In this document: positions 57,776-64,000 of the stretch, one piece after another
Layout: each line of letters begins with the position of its first letter
Numbering within the stretch: the first letter of the stretch is position 1
Notes under the pieces: model-generated
Seen by the model: only the letters and a program-made list of their open reading frames with translations
The model's database searches: none
What the model was told of the DNA's origin: nothing
Program-made: the position numbers and the translations under genes
NCBI GenBank assembly: GCA_006176705.1
Contig: QRFJ01000023.1
Coordinates: forward strand, 1,237,083 to 1,301,082
Length of the DNA: 64,000 nucleotides
DNA from: Cocos nucifera
Lineage: Eukaryota; Streptophyta; Magnoliopsida; Arecales; Arecaceae
Direction: 5' to 3'

Positions 57776-59309
57776 ATGGATGTCTCCATCAAAAAGCAAA
57801 AAAAAAAAAAAAAAGTCAAGATTGTCTGTGGTGTACACGCAACACCACAAAATGCCGCTATCAACGGATGGAGGACCATCAAACAATGCATACCAAATAT
57901 AGCAAGGTCCATAGTCATTGGCAAATCTGATGGTAGTCTATATGGTTGGATCGTACTCCACGTGCTCAAACAAAACAACACTCACTGGTGGATGGCTTAA
58001 AGATTTGGAATTGTCGCTAGTGACTGGTTTGAGAGTAGGTATGCCGTCCCCCGGTGAAGACAGACCACAGCTTCTTGAGGGTAAGTTAAAAGATCAATTA
58101 TTTCTAAATCTCTATTGCAAGAAGTGCACGTGAAAGCCTGGTTTCATTCTCGAATTTTGCCTGTATTAAATTTATTTTTCAAAGCAAGCCATGTAAAGGC
58201 CTCTCTTTTTTTAGTAAGAAACATAGACTTACAAGTTTAATATAAGAGAGTAGAAACACAAAGCTCATGCGACCCAATGCAGAAGGCCATAAAAGCAAAT
58301 ATACCAGTAACTTCTTTGAAAGAAGAAACAAAGCATATATAGATACATAGGATAAGGTAAATATATAGAAAATAGATAAGCTGATGCAATTGCATGAACG
58401 TCCCCGGCTGACAAATGCAATAGAAAGCTTGGGCATCTGAAATCATGAGGACCAAAGTAAGACAAGATGACCGAGCTTCATGCTGCATGCCTTAAAATGA
58501 AGACACAATATAGAGAATAGCAGGCAGCAGAGAAGATTTTATGTCCGTAGCCCAGGACTGTAACATTGAGCATCTGCAAAGAGGATCCAGAAGTCTTCGC
58601 GGAAGAACTGCCGAATTGCTGATAATTGAACATTTTTATGGTACTGCAGCTATTCCCCTAGGAAACCTGTTTCAAGAGAGAAATACTGAACCAAAACTGT
58701 AGCAATATGATGAGCTGATCCGGCCAGAATTCCAATGCATCAAGGGGGTGGGGGACTGCATCATAAGTAGTGTGTCTGCAATAAAAGAGCTGTGCAAAAA
58801 CTACATGCATGGCAGCACTTTACAATCATCATAAAGAGTAATTGCAGTTTTGGTATTGCACAGCCCATAAATTTCTTCAGGCAAAGGGAAAAAAAAAAGT
58901 AAAGGAAAAGCCATGATTAGGAAGCATGATCTGTTGAGTATAAAGAATTCCCCAGCATTTATGAGTGGAAGCAGAGTAGATTCTCAAGCTCATCTAGAAA
59001 GTAGGGGGGACTCTAGCAAGTTGCTACCATACCACACGCATAACAAAGACATTGTTTTCTCGAGGAATTGTAAAATAGATAAGATACAAGAATTACCAAT
59101 ATAAAACCCGAAGGTGCCAACCACCAACACCATGATGATAAGCGTGCGGTGATGCAATTTTTCTTCACTGAAGAAGATAGCCTGTCTACTAGAATAGCAA
59201 CTGATGATTTGGAGCATATTTCTGACCTTAAAGAGTAGTATCAGCATTTTGCAATTCGTCATATTGCAGAATTTGCGCCAAGTGAGACGGTAACATGTCT
59301 CCCAAGGCG
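57776..59309. other. Gene-poor stretch, no supported gene
   Basis: Poly-A run at 57797-57813. Minus strand 58560-58625 reads FFREDFWILFADAQC and 59100-59240 reads EKLHHRTLIIMVLVVGTFGF (a possible membrane segment followed by G-GTAATT). These might be exon or UTR pieces of a transcript, but no start, splice chain or family supports a gene. Confidence 0.3.
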
Positions 59310-59466
59310 AAGGACTGAAGGAGCAATCAACAGTTACTGCATATTTAGAAAGCCAATCGGCAGCTTGATTCTGTTTTCTATGAATGTGTGAAATAGTGCG
59401 AGCTGGGAGGACACTTCTTATGGCTATAAGGTCTTTGTAAATAGGAAGCTCCTCAACGTGAGCCAT
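59310..59466 (-). pseudogene. LINE-type RNase H C-terminal fragment
   Basis: Minus strand VEELPIYKDLIAIRSVLPAR followed by TISHIHRKQNQAADWLSKYA. The H.R..N..AD.L...A pattern is the C-terminal end of the RNase H domain of plant LINE elements (RVT_3 type). The rest of the LINE is absent. Upstream on the minus strand is GGGGTTAGGTCCCCAACTCC, a low-order repeat. Confidence 0.6.
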
Positions 59467-59613
59467 GTGAAGGCTTTTTTCAATTTTTTGGTAAACGAAA
59501 AGGAAGCGGGGGAGTTGGGGACCTAACCCCAGGTGAAGGCTTTGATCTTATCAAGATAGGCAGCCTTTAGTATAATTAAATGCAACAGCCATGGGGTAAA
59601 CTATTTTCCGATA

Positions 59614-59970
59614 TGATAGAAATCTATAAAACTGTTTGGAAAATCTAGCACAATCCAACCGGATTTTCAACGGGAATCGAATCTGTTAGTTTGTTTGGCC
59701 ATTTTTTTCTCTTAGGACCAATTCTATTCTTGGTCTAAATCTCATCCATAGGTCTATTGGATTGCAGGATTAAACAAAAAAAGACAATAGAAATTTTTTT
59801 TTTTCCTGATATGATAGAAATCTATGAAACTATTTGAAAAATCCAGCACAATCCAATTGGATTTTCCACAAGAATCAAATAATTTAGTCTGTTCAGCCAT
59901 TGTTTCTCTTAAGATCCATCTTATTCTTGGTCTAAATCTCATCTAAAAGTCCGTTAGACTGCAGAATTTT
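59614..59970. repeat. Tandem duplication, ~190-bp period
   Basis: Two copies (59614-59770, 59804-59966), each starting GATATGATAGAAATCTAT and containing AATCCAGCACAATCCAA (or AATCTAGC...) and TATTCTTGGTCTAAATCTCA. Roughly 80% alike. A poly-T follows. Confidence 0.75.
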
Positions 59971-62955
59971 TTTTAAAAAAAAAAAAGATTATAGAGATTT
60001 TTTTTTTTTATAGAGATTTTTTTTTCTTCCATTAAATTTGGGCTGGTAAGAGATTGAGTTATCCAACAGAAAATTCAGCCAATCCTATTAAAATTTTCAA
60101 ACAAGTCCTTGATAAAAAGACGTGACCATTGGTCTGTAAGCCATCTTCACACACACATATCTTTTGCTGTAAAATGCAAGCCAATTTTCGAGTAGGTAAA
60201 TAAAGGCCCATTCTTTGGATAAATATTATGAAAAAGTTAGTCAACTATCCCATACACTAACTTATTCATGTTCTCATATTTTTCAAAATAAATAAATTAT
60301 TTTCTCATAGACGGTATTTACCAATGAAATAGAAAAAAATCTTACCCAAATTATCTTTCCATCAACCAGTAAAGTAAGTATTTAATTTTATTTCTAAAAC
60401 TAGCTTATAACCCCATCCAATGCATGGGATGCAATTTTTCTAAAAGAATATTTAATTTTATTTATTTATTTTATTATATATATTTTATATGTATTTTAAA
60501 AATATTTTTTAAGTCTTGCATATCAAGTGGAATTCTTTTTTTCTTCAAGCTCCGTTGATGACTCTGTCGCCGCGACCCTCGCCCATGGCTGGGAATCACT
60601 AATAGGAAGGATGAGCCACGATCTATGGTGGTTCCAGTAGATATTTGAACTGATTGAAGTTAAAATTTTCTAATTAGACAAAAGGAGAGGAATGTAGCAT
60701 TGCTCTCTATCAGAAAATAGAGCATCCTAGTTAAAACATACTGCAAGTAGAACAATTAAATTATACATGTTTTCCCAACAAAACCGACAGAATTTGCAAT
60801 AAAGATCCACTAAAAACAAAATTCATGTGACCTGCAAGGTTTACCATATCATTTTAATAACAGCTACATTCATTATTGAAATGTTCAGTTTCTTTTCCAA
60901 AATTTCACATAACTATAAGCTTGTGCATTGCCTTGATCACCCTTAATTCTTGACTTTTTGATTACGTGCTGAACAGGAAGGCAGGGCAATAGCTTGGGTC
61001 CTGGAGATACAGGAAGTTCATGTAATATTCTAATCTCTATGAGAATTATGAATATGAACCTATTGTACCTTACAAATTGCATGGTATTCTTTTGAAGGCG
61101 TTTCACACTGGCTCTCTCTGCCATCGGCAATAGCAAGTCTCACAACTGCAAAGCCAGAACTGTCCCCCTTTTAACAAATCCTCAAAAGGAAATTTTCCTC
61201 AAGTAACTCAATCTGCAAAATAGATAGTATTATATAATTGAATTCCAACCTAAAGGAAAAAATTCTGAGAATGGAAAGAAGAAACCAGCACATATGTAAA
61301 TCTTACCGAGTAGCATAAACATACTGATAGATAAAAAGCATGGTAGGTTTCACATATAAATGAATGTAATCGGTGAACAACAAAGTTTTTGGATGAAAAC
61401 ATGAACCAAACCAAGGGAAGCCACCCTTCTACTGTCATATTTCATGAAAACAATCCTCAGAATTCTCACCTTTCTTCAAGTAACATCACATCCTAGGTAA
61501 ATCTCACCCTTCTTGAAGTAACATCTTCATGCTGATAAAAAAGACATCTACGCCCGAACAAATCTAAAAGAAAGAGCCTGAAAAAAAAATAGATGCAGGA
61601 GCCTAAAATTTTAAAAAAAAATTATAGATGCAGGTGCTTGAAAAAAAAAAAATGATGCTTTTTTCTTTCTTTTCTTTTTTTTCAAGGTGTAGGATTTTTT
61701 TTGAATTTTTTTTAATTTTTTAGACATGAAGGCGCCTTCAAGATGCTTAAAAAAATTAAATTTTTCAGACGCAGGCTCGCACCTATTTTTTCAGACGCAA
61801 CTTTTTAAGTACATGCGTGTAGATGTGCACTGATCCAACGATCAAAAATCTGATCGGATATAAACTAAAATTTGGTTGAGTGGAGTCCAGTCCAGCTCTC
61901 TTTTTATATATATATATATATAAACTGAGCTGATCAATTTATAAGTAAAACTATATAGCCACATACGCAATATATTCTTACCTTCAAATATCATATGGAT
62001 CCGTAAAAATTTGAAATATGCAATGTATCCTATTTAATAATTTTTAATTTTTAAAATATTAAATCAAAATATTATGTTATTTAAAAATAGAATTAATATT
62101 TATTTATGTGGTATTATGTTATCCAAGCATGGAATGAAAAAAGTTTATTATATGTATTAATTATTTTTAAAACTTTCTATAATAATATGGATGGCTCATA
62201 AAACTGATCAGTATATTTTTATAATTAAAACCCATTCATCTGAATTATATTAGAATTCAATAATTTTTATTAATTTATTAGTCTATTAAATAATTTATTA
62301 TAAAAAATGATCTATGAAATGATCATATATATTAGGTGTCACATTTTTATTTTCAATATCTCCATTATTTAGTGCTGAATAATTTAATTATTTATTTTTT
62401 TAAATTTAAAAAATATAAAAATATATAAAAAATATTAATAAATTATAGTAATTTATTTAAAAAAGTAGTAAAGCAAAAGAGAATAGATAACAGATTTTAA
62501 AGCTTTTTTATATATAAAAATATATAAATAAATTATTTTTTAAATATTATCTAAAAATATAAATTTTTAAATAATTTTTTTATCCATATGGATAAAAATA
62601 TTCATTTCCGACCGTTGTGTTTGCAAAATGCTTTTTCTCGTATCCCATCCGACACCCAACATCAATGCGGTGACTGCCACCAGAAAGACGACAATCGCCA
62701 CGTTTGACATTGGGTGGGGGAGCAACACGTGAACAAAGAAACAGCCCGGAGGGGTGGACACAAAAATTTAGAATTTTTTTAAAATATTATTATTTTATTA
62801 TTTTATTTTAAAAATATTTTTATCTTAAATTTATTTTTAAAACTATCATTTATATCAAAATGATAAGTTCAACTTATAATTTTGTAGGCCAGCTCAGCTG
62901 AAATCATGGATCTAGCTGGTCTATTTGCAAGATCAATTTATAATTTTTTAGTGAA
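59971..62955. other. Gene-poor A+T-rich stretch
   Basis: T- and A-runs (60000-60010, 61610-61720), (TA)n at 61905-61921, and a near-palindrome CCATCCAATGCATGGGATG at 60414-60432. The short frames at 60059-60244, 60885-61136, 61250-61438 and 62567-62761 show no motif. Nothing else recognised. Confidence 0.4.
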
Positions 62956-62959
62956 ATCA

Positions 62960-63097
62960 CAAGCATGGATTAAGAATTTTATTTTTTTTTAGTTTGCGGA
63001 TGAAAGGCAGAGAATGGAGGACTCGTGAATGTCGCAGGAGGTGGACGGCACCCATAGGCGCATGGGGAGGAAGGGTGGAGGTGGTGCGAAGGGAGGG

Positions 63098-63134
<37 letters not shown>

Positions 63135-63640
63135 GATATAGGTAGAGGTGATGGGTGCAGACCCATAGAATAGGGTAGAGGGGCACCATGTGGAATGGGG
63201 TGTGTAAGAGAAGTGGGTGCACTAGGGGTGGGGGGAGATTTTTATTTATTTTTATTTTTTTATGGCAAACAATGGTGGGGACAGGGGTGGCGGTGGTCAT
63301 CTCACGGCGCTTGCATATCCTCCCTCCTTGTTACACGGAAGGAGAAGAAGAGAGCAGGCAAATCAAAGAAGAAAGTGGAGTTGGCAGGTGGGAGATTGGG
63401 AGGACAGCAGAGCAGATGCACCAGAGGTGGGGGAGATTTTTATTTTTTTAATTTTTTTTTTGTAGCGGACGATGGTGGGGACAAGGGTGGGGAGTGATGG
63501 TGGTGGTGGGCGCCCGTAAGTCCTCCATCCTTGTGACGCAAAAAAGGAAGAAGAAGAAGAGAGTGAAAAAATCGGAGAAGAAAGTAGAATAGGCATGCCA
63601 GAGGTGGGGAGAGATTTTTTTCTTTTTTTTTTTGTGGATT
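62960..63640. repeat. Degenerate tandem repeat, ~190-bp period, with poly-T tracts
   Basis: At least three imperfect units. Each has GGTGGGGAGATTTTT followed by a T tract, GTGGGGACAAGGGTGG, CCTCCMTCCTTGT.ACG, then GAAGAAGAAGAGAG and GGAGAAGAAAGT. Starts of the unit core are near 63225, 63425 and 63603; a more diverged one lies at 63040-63140 and holds a T32 tract (63102-63133). The Gly-, Pro- and Lys-rich frames here are composition artefacts. Confidence 0.65.
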
Positions 63641-64000
63641 CAACCCATAATTTTAATATTTTCAAATTAAAAACATGGATTGAACCCTTGGATGTTATTG
63701 GGCTGGTGTTATTAGCTGGGTTCATAAAAAGCTGAAGGTGGAATTGTTTAATACGTGGCAGTATAAAAGATGATTACTTCCACCGAATGGTTCATATATA
63801 ATCTTTTATTAAATTTTAAATTAATTAATTTATTATAATTAATTTTAGAATTCTTTGTCTCAATCAATGGCAACCATTTTTCTTTCCGAGTATTAGCTTC
63901 ATCAACATCATCGGAGCAATTATTTTGCATCTGAAGGAAGAGTTGGAGGAGGAGAAGCCATGGTGAATTAAGAATATTCATCAATCGTATAGATGTATAA
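63641..64000. other. Window end, no feature recognised
   Basis: A+T-rich; the 78-aa minus frame has no motif. Confidence 0.35.

Noticed and set aside
62957..63725. Gly-, Pro- and Lys-rich frames near the window end
   Set aside because: Produced by G-rich/T-run tandem repeats; open on both strands.

Overview
This is a plant nuclear window, almost entirely intergenic repeats. Intron-bearing genes, tRNA-Met-type primer sites, LTR retrotransposons, a CACTA-type transposon, MITE-like elements and strong A+T richness all indicate a plant. I read it as a monocot, possibly a palm; that is an impression from the repeat families and the glycosyltransferase, not something the sequence proves. Only one convincing host gene is present: a two-exon UDP-glycosyltransferase (UGT83A1-like, 455 aa) on the minus strand at 55098-57209.

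Layout. 1-2074: plus-strand gypsy (chromovirus-like) LTR, cut by the window start. 2100-3240: decayed SIRE-like copia gag. 4308-14097: minus-strand, internally deleted copia element (gag plus pre-integrase region only), with a ~5.5 kb CACTA-like transposon (6060-11539) and another unassigned insert in its gag and a MITE in its 5' LTR. 14624-~16800: minus-strand gypsy LTR with primer site and TATA box. 17486-53632: a 36 kb Tat-lineage gypsy element with two LTRs and a near-perfect 5-bp target duplication. Inside it sit a second copy of the internally deleted copia family (20475-23841, duplication CCATC) and a full minus-strand copia element B (29029-46915, duplication GATAA). The 3' LTR of B is split by a long-LTR copia element A (29365-41747), which itself carries a solo LTR (32160-33364, duplication CCTAC). 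Four LTR insertions are therefore stacked in each other, and their relative age can be read directly. 53633-55097: MITE, hairpin, UGT 3' flank. 55098-57209: UGT. 57210-64000: gene-poor flank with a LINE RNase H fragment, two local tandem repeats and simple repeats.

How it works together. The retroelement genes are all broken. Where I compared them with the expected family residue, many premature stops are explained by C-to-T or G-to-A changes in Gln, Trp or Arg codons, as expected of old methylated DNA. Of most interest are: two antisense reading frames downstream of pol in the Tat element (one like the 'putative gypsy type transposon' family, one coiled-coil protein I do not recognise); a 60-bp tandem array in the same element; the shared deletion of the two short copia elements, showing a mobilised non-autonomous family; and palindrome arrays in the LTRs of several unrelated families.
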